From Dyadobacter frigoris (GTDB lineage Bacteria > Bacteroidota > Bacteroidia > Cytophagales > Spirosomataceae): 64,000 bases of DNA. The position numbers and the translations under genes are program-made. The stretch covers positions 381,005-445,004 of the forward strand of contig NZ_SZVO01000002.1 of NCBI RefSeq assembly GCF_005280585.1. Direction: 5' to 3'. Of this stretch, positions 20,241 through 30,523 are shown piece after piece; within the stretch, counting starts at the first letter, position 1, and each line of letters opens with the position of its first letter. The notes under the pieces were generated by a model that was given only the letters and a program-made list of their open reading frames with translations, was not told where the DNA came from and did not search any database.

Positions 20241-21005
20241 ATGGATACCAAAGTTTTACCAAAGCTCTCTATAATAACTGTTTCATTTAATTCAGAAGCA
20301 TTTATAGAAACAACCATCAAAAGTGTAGTTTCTCAAACTTACTCTAATATTGAATACATTCTGATAGACGGTTCGTCAACAGACAAGACCGTGGAAATTA
20401 TTAAAAGATACGAGGACAATATTTTCAGCTGGGTAAGTGAACAGGACAAATCCATGTATGACGCCATCAATAAAGGACTGTCTAAATGCACTGGAGAATA
20501 TATTTGGATTCTGAATTCGGATGACTACCTTCCTCACATTCATACTGTGACGGATATTATGAAAATAATTACAAAACAGCCCAATAAACTGGGATTTTAT
20601 GGGAATACTTTTATCAGCGACTCTAAAAAAATTAAATTGCGACGTACCTTTCAGGTAAACAGAAAAGAGCTACTATTATCGAAACACTGTTCTTTTATAC
20701 CCCATCCTGCTTTAATTGTTTCGTCGGATTCATTAAAAAATCTTCCTAAGTATGATATAGGCTTTAAATACGCTTCGGACTATGACTATATCCTAAATCT
20801 TTTGAAAATAGGCGAATTGAAATTTATAAATCTACCTTTTTCTGTCTTTCGACGTCATCCTGACAGTATTACTTCTTCTGGCAAGATTGATTCGGAAAGA
20901 TTAGAGATTCTGCATAAACATTTATATTTCCGGTATTCAAAATTAGAACGCTATTTTTATTTTGTTTCACGCTGGTTCTGGTATAAAATTATTAACTTAT
21001 TTTAA
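20241..21005 (+). CDS. Glycosyltransferase family 2
   Basis: 254 residues of GT-A fold. LSIITVSFNSEAFIETTIKS opens the nucleotide-sugar binding domain, YILIDGSSTDKTVEII carries the first conserved Asp region, and WILNSDDYL holds the DxD-like metal site near residue 92. The next conserved stretch (HPALIVSSDSL) is common in GT2 enzymes of polysaccharide loci. It transfers one sugar onto the lipid-linked repeat unit in the cytoplasm; donor and acceptor are not deducible. A 103-base AT-rich gap precedes it and the polymerase gene starts nine bases after it. Confidence 0.94.
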   Translation: MDTKVLPKLSIITVSFNSEAFIETTIKSVVSQTYSNIEYILIDGSSTDKTVEIIKRYEDNIFSWVSEQDKSMYDAINKGLSKCTGEYIWILNSDDYLPHIHTVTDIMKIITKQPNKLGFYGNTFISDSKKIKLRRTFQVNRKELLLSKHCSFIPHPALIVSSDSLKNLPKYDIGFKYASDYDYILNLLKIGELKFINLPFSVFRRHPDSITSSGKIDSERLEILHKHLYFRYSKLERYFYFVSRWFWYKIINLF

Positions 21006-21014
21006 ACGAACTGC

Positions 21015-22259
21015 GTGACACGAAAACTCACATATCTATATTTTCTGCTTTTACCAGTAACAAGCGCTTTTGCTATTACGCAGGTAGTCTCTCTGTGTCT
21101 GATATTATTGGTCGTGCTGGTACTCCTTTTAGCTTTTGATATCTATAAAGGTGAAAGCAGTATCTATGTTAGTAAAACCGATGGGATTATATTGGGCTTT
21201 TGGCTTGTTACTGCCGTTAGCTTCGTATTAAATCTTGGAATATACTCCAGTAGTAAGCCATTTAATCATATTTTCGCCTATACCTATGTAATTTTAGGAA
21301 ACTACTTTTTATTTAAGAACATATTACTTAATCAATTTAAAAGAAAGGAAATTTCTTTTGAGAAAATATCATACTTCATTGGGATCGGTGTTTTGATCAC
21401 TTCTGTTTTTGGACTAATTGAATTTTTCGGAAAAAACATATTTTTTATAAATATAGACGACTTCGTTCCACGCGCCGCAGTTCAAGATTACGTACCTTTA
21501 ACGTCTACCTTAATTAGAATACGATCATTTATAGAAGAGTCCGGACACCTTTCATTCTATTATGAACTTTTAGGACCTATTGGACTTTATGGCCTAAGAA
21601 AAAGCAGAAGACTATTTTATTTAACTCTGGTCTTAACTGTCATTTGCTTTATATTAAGTTTTAGCACTGCCGGGTGGCTAATTGTTGCAGCAATAGGCAT
21701 TGTAGTTTTACTTTTTTATATAACAAAATTCCTAATCCAATCAAACGAAAAATCGAATCTTTACCCCCTGGTAAAACTTATTTCTATTTCTCTCTTATTA
21801 TTTTTTATATCATTTTATATTTATAATGAAATTGGAAAGGCATTTGTAGAAAATACGATTTTTGTTAAACTAACAAGCTCCGGCTCAGCGGATGACCGGA
21901 CAGACAGAGCCGTTGAAGCATATAACGCACTACTTAATTCCAACTTCTTCCAGCTGATATTAGGTCATGGACCCGCAGCCTACGATTCCTTACATTTTAC
22001 TGCGGCAACATTAATTCTTTATCAAGTATTTGCTTTGGAGTCAGGCATATTAGGTTTATTCCTGTTTTTATCTTTTATGGCAGCCAACATCTATCAGGCG
22101 TTCTTTATTAAAAATCAAACACTCAAAATAATCTTCATATCTTCTCTTTTTGCTGCCCTATTTCATTTTATTTTCATAGGTAATTATTACTATCCATGGC
22201 TCTGGGTTCTTATTATTTTATCTCAAATCGTTAAACAACAACAAAAACCAACTACATGA
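21015..22259 (+). CDS. O-antigen polymerase / ligase-like membrane protein (Wzy candidate)
   Basis: 414 residues starting from GTG at 21015, with about ten to twelve membrane helices. The large loop in the C-terminal half contains RIRSFIEESGHLSFYYELLG, DDRTDRAVEAYNALL and the ILGHGPAAYDS segment, matching the Wzy_C/O-antigen ligase family layout. In a Wzx/Wzy locus with one flippase this is the best polymerase candidate. Its stop overlaps the start of the next gene by four bases (ATGA), indicating translational coupling. Confidence 0.87.
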   Translation: MTRKLTYLYFLLLPVTSAFAITQVVSLCLILLVVLVLLLAFDIYKGESSIYVSKTDGIILGFWLVTAVSFVLNLGIYSSSKPFNHIFAYTYVILGNYFLFKNILLNQFKRKEISFEKISYFIGIGVLITSVFGLIEFFGKNIFFINIDDFVPRAAVQDYVPLTSTLIRIRSFIEESGHLSFYYELLGPIGLYGLRKSRRLFYLTLVLTVICFILSFSTAGWLIVAAIGIVVLLFYITKFLIQSNEKSNLYPLVKLISISLLLFFISFYIYNEIGKAFVENTIFVKLTSSGSADDRTDRAVEAYNALLNSNFFQLILGHGPAAYDSLHFTAATLILYQVFALESGILGLFLFLSFMAANIYQAFFIKNQTLKIIFISSLFAALFHFIFIGNYYYPWLWVLIILSQIVKQQQKPTT

Positions 22260-23338
22260 ACGGGAAGAAAAAAATTATCTATATCATTCACGATTTAAAA
22301 ATAGGTGGCGTTGAAACGGCACTTTTAACAGCTATTCCCCTACTCATTGAAAGATATGATTTCCGTTTAATTTGTCTTGGTATTATTGATCCCCAAATTA
22401 AGGAGCAGTTTAATAAAAATGAACTGGATTCAATTATGGCATTTAGCCCCTACAATCCTGTATCGTTTGTTAAAGTTCTAAGGTATATTTCTAAATTTCA
22501 GCCCGACCTGATGCTTGCATCACTGTGGAGGGCCAATTTATTGGCATCTGTGGCAAAGTCCTTGCGTAAAAGTCTAATCTTTATTTCCTTTAATCATAAT
22601 ACGCGTCTTGCCCACCTTGCTGAAAAGATTGTCCAGAACAGGTCTGTAAAGCTTGCTGAGGAAGTTTGGACTGATTCATCTTCCACAGCCACTTTCATTC
22701 AAGCCCGTTATCATTTACCGCAGCTCCCTAAAATCATCTCATTTCTTATCCGGGCTGTTCCTGCTAACGAAATTAATTTTAGCAATATTCAACAGCATAG
22801 ATTTCTTTTTGTAGGCCGGGTAATCAAAATTAAAAGAATAGACCTGATTATTCTTTTTGCTCAAATGCTCAAAAAAAATAGTTTTAATTATAAAATTGAC
22901 ATTTTTGGGCCCGATGAGGATAATATATGGCAAACATATTCTGAAAAAATAATCCAGGAAAATTTAAATATTACCTACCACGGCCCACGGCCTTATACAG
23001 AATTAGCGGCCTTATATACAGATTACCACCATTACGTGCAGTTTAGTGACTATGAGGGAATGTCAATTTCGGTAGTTGAAGCTATGATGTCAGGCCTGGT
23101 TTGTTTTGTCAGGCCTGTGGGTGAAATTAAAAAGTATTCCAGTCATTTGGTCAGCGCCGTTCATTTGCAGGGCACCTCAGAAAAGGAATTAGATACCTTT
23201 TTTACCGAAAGCCGTCTAATTTTAAACGACGGTTCCAGAATGGCTAATATTAGCAAGTCTGCAAAGGAAAACTGGCAAAATATTCTTCTTTACAAGGAGG
23301 ACCTAATTAATAATATTGATCGGACTCTAGGATATTAA
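22256..23338 (+). CDS. Glycosyltransferase family 4
   Basis: 360 residues of GT-B fold. The N-terminus KKIIYIIHDLKIGGVETALLT is the usual GT4 opening, and the donor-binding half contains FLFVGRVIKIKRIDLII (near 183) and the E-x7-E-like DYEGMSISVVEAMMSG near 265. It probably adds a sugar to the repeat unit in the cytoplasm, retaining the anomeric configuration. It overlaps the polymerase gene by four bases. Confidence 0.93.
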   Translation: MNGKKKIIYIIHDLKIGGVETALLTAIPLLIERYDFRLICLGIIDPQIKEQFNKNELDSIMAFSPYNPVSFVKVLRYISKFQPDLMLASLWRANLLASVAKSLRKSLIFISFNHNTRLAHLAEKIVQNRSVKLAEEVWTDSSSTATFIQARYHLPQLPKIISFLIRAVPANEINFSNIQQHRFLFVGRVIKIKRIDLIILFAQMLKKNSFNYKIDIFGPDEDNIWQTYSEKIIQENLNITYHGPRPYTELAALYTDYHHYVQFSDYEGMSISVVEAMMSGLVCFVRPVGEIKKYSSHLVSAVHLQGTSEKELDTFFTESRLILNDGSRMANISKSAKENWQNILLYKEDLINNIDRTLGY

Positions 23339-23402
23339 TTTAACCATCAACGTTGTAGAAAATTTCATATCAAGCCCAAAGACTTAAACTACAATTGTTA
23401 AA

Positions 23403-24470
23403 ATGATTTCATTAAAGAAAAAAATTCTGTTTATTGTAACAAAATCAGAGCCCGGAGGAGCTCAAAAATTTGTTTACGAACAAATTCTTATTTCAAAAAA
23501 TAATTTTGACTGTTTTCTATGCACCGATACAGAAGGATGGCTTTTTCAAGCAGCTTCTGCACATTTAGCAGGCAGCGTTTTAAATGAGAGAATCAAAGAG
23601 GTCTCTTTTTCTTTCTTCTTTACTCTTTGCAAATTTATACGTAAATACGATATCGACCTAGTGGTTTGTAATTCAGCTTATGCAGGAATATATGGAAGGC
23701 TCGCAGCAGTTTTGACCGGTAGAAAATCGATCTTCGTCTCACATGGCTGGTCATCTGTATATCAAGGAAGAGGACTCTCCGGTATTTTCAACCTGATAGA
23801 AAATGGATTAAGTACAATTGGGTCTGCCATACTTTGTATCTCAAACAACGATTATCATACCGCATTAAAAAAAATAGGAATCTCAAAAAACAGGTTACAT
23901 GTTATACAAAATAAAACTTTCTCCCAACTTTCTGTTTTAAAGCCAGAATTTTCGCCAGACAAACCATTAAAGATTCTAACAGTAGCAAGACTAGATTATC
24001 CCAAACGCGTAGATCTGGCTTTGGCAGCGTTTGGAAATTATTCTGATGTACATGTGTATATAGTTGGTGGGGGATCCCAGGAAACTGCCCTTAAAGATCA
24101 GGTAAAAAATGATGAAATTTTAAATTTTACTTTTTTAGGAAGCATTGAAAATTTTTCCAGTTTTCAGGATTATGATTTATTTCTTCTGCTTTCTGACAGC
24201 GAAGGACTGCCTATGTCGGCCATTGAGGCAATGTCATGCGGGCTACCCCTACTTCTTAGCGATGTAGGTGGATGCGAAGAATTGATTGCGAACAATGGAG
24301 TTTTGGTAAAAAATAATATTGAAGCTATACGTGAGGGATTATCATACTGCTTAGATAATAGAGAACAATTCAGCACTGCGTCGCTCAACCTATTTAACGA
24401 AAGATTCAACTTAAGCCTGCATAGAGAAGAGTATATAAATTATTATAATAGTGTAATGAAAAAAAATTAG
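23403..24470 (+). CDS. Glycosyltransferase family 4
   Basis: 355 residues, second GT4 of the locus. ILFIVTKSEPGGAQKFVYEQ begins the acceptor domain; SHGWSSVYQGRG lies near 117; ILTVARLDYPKRVDLALAAF starts the donor domain near 190, and SEGLPMSAIEAMSCGLPLL near 265 holds the conserved acidic pair. The SHGW(s/a) element is typical of enzymes related to EpsD/PglA-type transferases. Donor sugar unknown. Confidence 0.94.
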   Translation: MISLKKKILFIVTKSEPGGAQKFVYEQILISKNNFDCFLCTDTEGWLFQAASAHLAGSVLNERIKEVSFSFFFTLCKFIRKYDIDLVVCNSAYAGIYGRLAAVLTGRKSIFVSHGWSSVYQGRGLSGIFNLIENGLSTIGSAILCISNNDYHTALKKIGISKNRLHVIQNKTFSQLSVLKPEFSPDKPLKILTVARLDYPKRVDLALAAFGNYSDVHVYIVGGGSQETALKDQVKNDEILNFTFLGSIENFSSFQDYDLFLLLSDSEGLPMSAIEAMSCGLPLLLSDVGGCEELIANNGVLVKNNIEAIREGLSYCLDNREQFSTASLNLFNERFNLSLHREEYINYYNSVMKKN

Positions 24471-24570
24471 CAGATTTACAAAGAATTAATATTGAGGATG
24501 GCAAGCCAACATTTTTGATAAACAAATGAAAAATTAAAGAATAAATTTTCACATGCTAAACAAGTAAAAA

Positions 24571-25269
24571 ATGACCGAATCACTCTATTTGGACGGAGAG
24601 TATTTAAAAAATCACCCAAACTGGCACGTCGAAGATTCGCAGTGGAAGGCTGAAAAAATAAAAATGATATTAGCAAAAAACAATATCAAGCCTACAACAA
24701 TATGTGAAATCGGATGCGGTGCCGGAGAAATTTTAAATCAGCTACATAGTGCTTTTCCTGATTATTCAAATTTCGTTGGATACGATATCTCAGAAAATGC
24801 AATTGACCTTGCACAAAATAGAACAAAAGACCGACTAAAATTTATAAAAGGTGATTTACTTCTTGATCCTTCATCTAAATTTGATCTTTTGCTTACTATT
24901 GATGTTTTTGAGCATATTGAGGATTATATTGGTTTTCTTAGAAAATGCAGGGAAAAAGCGGAATATAAAATTTTTCATATTCCATTGGATATGACAGTTC
25001 AAAAAGTTTTAAGAACTGATGTTTTAAAAGACGCACGTCAGAACGTAGGACATCTTCATTATTTTACAAAAGAAACAGCACTGGCAACTTTGGTCGACTC
25101 TGGCTATGAAATTGTTGATTCCTTCTATACTCCGTGGGGATTTGAACTCGCTCAAAAAACCTTACTCAAAAAAATATTTCAACTTCCATTTCGACTTTTT
25201 TATAATATCAATCCTGATCTGGCAGTAAGAATTATGGGAGGAAGTTCTCTTATTGTGCTAGCAAAATAA
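24571..25269 (+). CDS. Class I SAM-dependent methyltransferase
   Basis: 232 residues. Motif I is ICEIGCGAGEILNQL near 45, an acidic residue at the end of strand two is in FVGYDIS near 72, and the post-motif LLTIDVFEHIEDY near 108 fits the UbiE/Methyltransf_23 type. No signal peptide. Last gene of the glycosyltransferase run, so it probably modifies the polymer or a precursor; the substrate is unknown. A terminator-like hairpin follows. Confidence 0.9.
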   Translation: MTESLYLDGEYLKNHPNWHVEDSQWKAEKIKMILAKNNIKPTTICEIGCGAGEILNQLHSAFPDYSNFVGYDISENAIDLAQNRTKDRLKFIKGDLLLDPSSKFDLLLTIDVFEHIEDYIGFLRKCREKAEYKIFHIPLDMTVQKVLRTDVLKDARQNVGHLHYFTKETALATLVDSGYEIVDSFYTPWGFELAQKTLLKKIFQLPFRLFYNINPDLAVRIMGGSSLIVLAK

Positions 25270-25294
25270 TTATTTTTAAAGCCCGATATTTAAC

Positions 25295-25344
25295 ATGTAA
25301 GAGTAAAATAACTATTAATAATTCAATTAGCTTTACTCTTACAT
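25295..25344 (+). terminator. Probable terminator after the methyltransferase gene
   Basis: ATGTAAGAGTAAA pairs perfectly over 13 bp with TTTACTCTTACAT around a 24-base loop and is followed by TTCTTCC. The T-run is weak. The remaining 200 bases up to the beta-helix gene are AT-rich with no gene. Confidence 0.6.
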
Positions 25345-25552
25345 TTCTTCCGAAGAAAATTTACTGATAATCTTTCCTCATCAATAAATTTTCTCAAAGC
25401 CCTCTTTATTGATAAATTATTTTTGCTGCATCTATATTAATTGTAAATTATTAATATACATTTGAGAAGTTGTAGGTTACATAATAGTCTGACTATAAAC
25501 ATAATATAAAATTCAATCCTCTTCTATCTTTTAAACTATCACACATCTAGTC

Positions 25553-28453
25553 ATGAAAAAATCATTGTTATTCTTACTACTTGTATTATCAGGTTTCAAA
25601 ACTTTCGCGACCAAATTTATAGTAACAACGACGTCCGATTTAAGCTCTCCAGGGGAAACAACACTCAGAGACGCAATCAATTCATTTAATGTAGCTGGGA
25701 CGGGACCTCATGAAATTAATTTTCAAGTTGCCGGGACAATTGTACTCAATTCCAATCTCCCGACCATCAAGAATACTAATCTTCAAATTAATGGTTATAC
25801 TGCACCCGGTTCTTCCATCGGGAGTATAAACAGTAGAAATATCACCGTTGCCATAAATTTAAATGGATACAATGGATTCAACATATACTCCGAGGGAGGT
25901 GTTACCATTTCCGGTTTATCCATTTATAATACCGGACCAATAACATCGAATATTGGTATCCAGGCCACTTATACATTTATAGCAGGGATCTGGATTTGGG
26001 GATGTTATTTAGGGATTAAAGAGACGGGAGCTGCAGACGGAACTACCAATACCAATTGTGGTATAAAGTTAATCGGTGGCAATCCCGGATCATTTTTTAC
26101 TGCCACTATAGGTACAAATGGAGATGGAATGCAGGATGCTGCAGAAGGCAATGTGATTACGAATACATACTACAATCCTGACCGATATGAAGACTATAGT
26201 GTTAACTGTGGAATTGTGGCAGTTTATGTTAACGATCTGATCATAGCTGGCAATTATATTGGCCCAACTGATAAGACTGGGAATACGGTATCGATTTCAA
26301 ATACCAACAAAAACGGAGGAATTTTCATCAGACAATGTAAGAGAATAACAGTCGGAACCAACGGAAATGAAGTATCCGATGCCTTTGAAGGCAATGTAAT
26401 CAGTGGCAACGGACGTGACGGCATCAAACTTATGGATGTCTCAGAACTTGTAATTGCCGGAAACATCGTGGGATTGGGAAGCGATGGAAGCACCGAACTA
26501 GGTAATGGCATAATCAATGGACTTTCAACCACAATAGTAAAAACCGGAACAAATGGAATTGCATTCGCTCTGGCATCAGATTTGAATTTAAACATCAGAA
26601 TTGGAACTAACGGGGATGGAAAGTCTGATGTCTTGGAAAGAAATGTCATAAGCGCCCATAAGCAAAATGTCACGGAAAATGATTTTGCTGATGGATTGGA
26701 AATAAGCAAAACTCAAAATATTCTTATTGCCGGCAACTACATCGGAACAGACATCACCGGTACGCTACCCAGAGGAAATGCGAATAACGGCATCGGTGCC
26801 TATCGGGGAACCGGAGGACAGTCAATGCAAATTAGCCAATTACTTATAGGCTACGACGACAATGTTGCCGGCACGAGTCTTGAAGTAATGCGGAATGTGA
26901 TCAGCAGTAACGGGGAAAATGCAATTGAGCTTTTAAACATGACAGGCAGTACACGAAAAATTTCCGGAAACTTTATTGGCTTAAACTCCAGCGGGATCGG
27001 AAATTTGGGAAATAGAAACGGCATAAATATCAGAGGTACCGGATCTGTTCTTGTCGGGACAGACGGAGACGGGATTAATGATAATCTTGAAAGAAATTAC
27101 ATTTGTAATAATAGCAGTTCCGGATTGTTGTTAAATGCCAGCAACAACATTGATGACTATAATTCCCCGGGAAGAGCAATTAATACAAAAATTTCGGGGA
27201 ATAACATCGGTGAAGATTTCCAATCTCAGGCAGCAGGCAACGGATACGGCGTGTTGGTCATTCATGGATCATTAAATAATATCATTGGTTCTGATGCAGG
27301 AAGCCCCTCCACAGCCAAAGGAAATATCATTGCACATAACGTTCATTCAGGCGTTGCTATTGGAAATGTGACACCGGACCTTGTCCCTGGAGAGCGTGTA
27401 AGCATCGGGAACCTTGTGAGCCGTAATAGCTTTTATAATAACGGAGGACTCCCAATCGATTTATTAGACAGAAACAAAGGCGTTGATGTGAACGATGGGA
27501 TCCTGGTTAATGACGGAGTTAATGGTCCCTCATTCAATAATAGCAATAACGCCCTTGACTATCCCATATTTACAAAGTTTGTAGTTAACACCAATAATTC
27601 AATTACTGTGAGCGGGTATGTCGGCAAAGGCGGTGCATCAGAAGAAATAGCGGGCTCCACCATCAATGAAGTGTTGAATATCGAAGTGTACCTAGAAGAC
27701 GACGATGGTAATCAAAACGGGGCCGTCTCTGTTGGTTTCCCAAGAACCGCCGCCCATGGAGAAGGAAAGGTATTTTTGGGAGACGTATTAACAGATAACA
27801 CAGGAAAGTTTACCGATGTAACATTTAATCCCGCTTCCGCTGTCACTCAAACAGACAGAATAACAGGAACTGCTTCACGTCAATCCCCTAATAGAAGTAC
27901 TTCGGAATTTGGTATTATGTCAAAAGATATAATTTTACCCGTTACGTTGATCGTTTTTCAGGCGAAGGTCCTAGATAATAAGGTTGCTTTAAACTGGTCG
28001 ACCGCCCAGGAATTCAACAGTGACTATTATGAAGTTGAACGATCCTCGGATATTAAATCTTGGAAGAAGGTTGCTTACATCAAATCAATTGGCAATAGTA
28101 ACAAAATAAATAAATATTCATGCCTGGACGAATTTCCTATTTCGGGACTGACTTATTATCGACTCAAACAAGTAGATTGGGATGGCACTGTAACCTACTT
28201 TAAAATTCAAAGTGTAAACATGACATCACCTGACTTCCAGATTTATCCAAATCCTGCAAAGGGCATTTTAAATATAGAGGGACCCCAGTTGAAAAATATC
28301 CAGATATTAAACAAAAACGGAGTAACCATAAGCAATATACCAATAAAGCAACTTAATCCTACCAAAGCAGTTTTGGATATTTCCCTGTTACCAAATGATA
28401 TATATATTATTATAATGGGAAATCAGGCTAAAAAAATATTAAAGGATTTTTAA
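25553..28453 (+). CDS. Secreted parallel beta-helix protein with T9SS sorting domain
   Basis: 966 residues. Signal peptide MKKSLLFLLLVLSGFKTFA, then FIVTTTSDLSSPGETTLRDA, an opening seen in CSLREA-type beta-helix proteins, then a long series of short strands rich in Asn and Gly with xIxGNxIG(T/L) turns, typical of right-handed parallel beta-helices. Four copies of a Gly/Asp motif (GTNGDGxxDxxExNVI) occur near residues 186, 266, 349 and 500 and may bind calcium. The C-terminus has a FN3-like strand set (about 800-890) and a YPNPAKGILNIEG T9SS type A domain. It is probably a surface protein; whether it binds or cleaves polysaccharide cannot be told. Its place inside the sugar locus suggests contact with the exported polymer. 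Confidence 0.88.
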   Translation: MKKSLLFLLLVLSGFKTFATKFIVTTTSDLSSPGETTLRDAINSFNVAGTGPHEINFQVAGTIVLNSNLPTIKNTNLQINGYTAPGSSIGSINSRNITVAINLNGYNGFNIYSEGGVTISGLSIYNTGPITSNIGIQATYTFIAGIWIWGCYLGIKETGAADGTTNTNCGIKLIGGNPGSFFTATIGTNGDGMQDAAEGNVITNTYYNPDRYEDYSVNCGIVAVYVNDLIIAGNYIGPTDKTGNTVSISNTNKNGGIFIRQCKRITVGTNGNEVSDAFEGNVISGNGRDGIKLMDVSELVIAGNIVGLGSDGSTELGNGIINGLSTTIVKTGTNGIAFALASDLNLNIRIGTNGDGKSDVLERNVISAHKQNVTENDFADGLEISKTQNILIAGNYIGTDITGTLPRGNANNGIGAYRGTGGQSMQISQLLIGYDDNVAGTSLEVMRNVISSNGENAIELLNMTGSTRKISGNFIGLNSSGIGNLGNRNGINIRGTGSVLVGTDGDGINDNLERNYICNNSSSGLLLNASNNIDDYNSPGRAINTKISGNNIGEDFQSQAAGNGYGVLVIHGSLNNIIGSDAGSPSTAKGNIIAHNVHSGVAIGNVTPDLVPGERVSIGNLVSRNSFYNNGGLPIDLLDRNKGVDVNDGILVNDGVNGPSFNNSNNALDYPIFTKFVVNTNNSITVSGYVGKGGASEEIAGSTINEVLNIEVYLEDDDGNQNGAVSVGFPRTAAHGEGKVFLGDVLTDNTGKFTDVTFNPASAVTQTDRITGTASRQSPNRSTSEFGIMSKDIILPVTLIVFQAKVLDNKVALNWSTAQEFNSDYYEVERSSDIKSWKKVAYIKSIGNSNKINKYSCLDEFPISGLTYYRLKQVDWDGTVTYFKIQSVNMTSPDFQIYPNPAKGILNIEGPQLKNIQILNKNGVTISNIPIKQLNPTKAVLDISLLPNDIYIIIMGNQAKKILKDF

Positions 28454-28512
28454 TATTTTTTTAGCAACATCGAGTTCTAAATAATTAAATTTCTCATTGA
28501 CTACGTTATACT

Positions 28513-30186
28513 ATGAGAATAAAACTCCATTTTACTGCTTTTGTTCTCTTTAATCTATCATCATTTTATTTAGCAGGACAAAACATAAAATTAACCCTTC
28601 CCAAGTCAGGAGATTATGTTGCACCCGAAACATTTGGTGCTAAAGGTGACGGAATTGCCGACGACAGAGTCGCACTTCAGGCAGCTTTTAACGCGGCACA
28701 AACCACCATTCTACTTTCTGGGAATTACAAGATTTCAGGCCCGCTGATCGTTCCAAGTAACAAAAAGATAATAGGTCAGCAAAGTACAATAACAGCTCCC
28801 AATAGGTCATTTTTTGACGCCATAATAATTAAAGGCAGCAAAAATATTTTTATTGAAGGCCTGACGATAAAAGCCAATGATGGTGAAAATGCCTTTGATA
28901 AAGCAATTTATATTATAGATGGAAAAAATATTGTAATCGCCAACTGCACCATTTCCAATATTGGTGTTGAATCCAGCAAGCTCGAATATGGATTTGGCAT
29001 TCTTGTTTCGGGAAGCTTCAAAGCCTCGCCCTCTGGCAATTTTGGATCTGAAAACATTAAAATACTCAACAATACCATTAGTAATATCAAAGGATATGGA
29101 AATGCCCGAGGAGACTTTGTGTGCATTCAACATTCTAGCCAGGTGATTATTGAAAATAATTACTTTAATAAGTGTAGTAGACAAGGAATTGCCATTGCAG
29201 ATTTTGCTACAGATATCAAGATTAGCAACAATTTTATCTTAAATACGTATCTGGACGGTATTGATATAGAACCTGATAGTCCAAAGTCAATTACCGGTCA
29301 TATCAGTATAAAAAATAATACGATCAGAAATTTTGGATGCAAACCAAAATTTACTATCGGGATTCAGTCCTATGGTATTGATTGTCATGCTAATCAAAGT
29401 AATATTGATATTGAAGGCAATCAAATTTTTGCAAGTAGTGACTCATCGCTTGCAGGAATAAACTGCCAGTCAGATTCCTACTATATCCGCATTGTAAATA
29501 ACTCTATTACGGGAAACAATGTCTTAAAAAAAGGCATATCCCTTTACTCGGGATCTGGCGCCAAAAGTCTAATTATCGCTAACAATATTATAACAGGATT
29601 TAAAGAATATGGCATCGACAGTTACAAAAATGGAACCATTACCATCATAGGAAATCAACTAGAATCTACAATTGGAATTATTGGAATAAAAAGTAACGAA
29701 TCCGAATGCATTATTAGCAATAACTTTATTACTATATCAAGTAATTCTCCAAATGTTCTTGGCCTAGCCGTTTTTCAATCCGGGATAAAAAGAATTCAAA
29801 ACAACGTTGTAAAAATAAATAGTGGCATAGCCTACCAATTTGTGGTGTCAAAAGGATTTTATTCCACTGGATCTCTTTTCTCTGACAATTCTGCTATTAA
29901 TTTAGGAAAAGGAAAAATTGCCTATTCTATTGAGACCGCAGACTTTGCCCCAGATTTTCAGTTTATAAATAATTATTCGGATTCAAGTTTCCCTAAAAAA
30001 GTTTTGCCTGAGCATTTTGCCATTATCTCGGAGAATGGAATATCTCCTCCTTCCAGTGGATATTATGTTAAAGGAAGTAAAATTTATAATCTTATACCCA
30101 TTGAGAACGGATACACCGGTTGGATCTGTATTAATTCTGGAAGTCCAGGAACATGGAAACCATTTGGTAAAATTGCTCCCCAATAA
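28513..30186 (+). CDS. Secreted pectate-lyase-superfamily beta-helix protein
   Basis: 557 residues. A signal peptide (MRIKLHFTAFVLFNLSSFYLAGQ) precedes VAPETFGAKGDGIADDRVAL, the characteristic start of the Pectate_lyase_3 / GH28-like superfamily, and then about twelve beta-helix coils of the type IxIxNNxIxN. The last 80 residues (from about 480) leave the helix pattern and end GYTGWICINSGSPGTWKPFG, a short motif I know from tail-spike or depolymerase-like proteins. No T9SS tail is present, so it is likely periplasmic. In exopolysaccharide loci such proteins can be lyases, hydrolases or C5-epimerases acting on the polymer; catalytic residues cannot be assigned here. It is 60 bases after the larger beta-helix gene. 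Confidence 0.85.
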   Translation: MRIKLHFTAFVLFNLSSFYLAGQNIKLTLPKSGDYVAPETFGAKGDGIADDRVALQAAFNAAQTTILLSGNYKISGPLIVPSNKKIIGQQSTITAPNRSFFDAIIIKGSKNIFIEGLTIKANDGENAFDKAIYIIDGKNIVIANCTISNIGVESSKLEYGFGILVSGSFKASPSGNFGSENIKILNNTISNIKGYGNARGDFVCIQHSSQVIIENNYFNKCSRQGIAIADFATDIKISNNFILNTYLDGIDIEPDSPKSITGHISIKNNTIRNFGCKPKFTIGIQSYGIDCHANQSNIDIEGNQIFASSDSSLAGINCQSDSYYIRIVNNSITGNNVLKKGISLYSGSGAKSLIIANNIITGFKEYGIDSYKNGTITIIGNQLESTIGIIGIKSNESECIISNNFITISSNSPNVLGLAVFQSGIKRIQNNVVKINSGIAYQFVVSKGFYSTGSLFSDNSAINLGKGKIAYSIETADFAPDFQFINNYSDSSFPKKVLPEHFAIISENGISPPSSGYYVKGSKIYNLIPIENGYTGWICINSGSPGTWKPFGKIAPQ

Positions 30187-30523
30187 TAATCAACTATCGA
30201 ATTTTATTTGAACTATAATCCATTAACAGAAAAACAAGTTACTTAACTTCCTGATGCCCTTTGTTTTCCAATACACAATTATTTTTGTTTCACCCAATAT
30301 TAATACCATTTTTAGTCGATTTTGTTCCCTAAGAATAGATTTAAAATATTTTCATCTATGTATTTTAATCATTGATTATCATAATAATAATCCTAGAATA
30401 TATTGAACATATTTGCGTCTTTAAAAGATATTAGTTAAAGTTTTTATTTTAACATATTATTGTATAAACTTGTAAGCAAAACACACATATATATCTTCAA
30501 CACACACATCTATCTTCAGAGTT
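30187..30523. other. Non-coding 337-base gap before the sugar transferase gene
   Basis: AT-rich sequence without a credible gene. A weak CATATTTG at about 30409 resembles a -7 element with a mismatched first base. A promoter for the last four genes of the locus is expected here but not clearly seen. Confidence 0.4.

Noticed and set aside
26254..26709. 151-codon minus-strand frame inside the large beta-helix gene
   Set aside because: It arises from the repetitive codon pattern of the beta-helix and shows no gene features.
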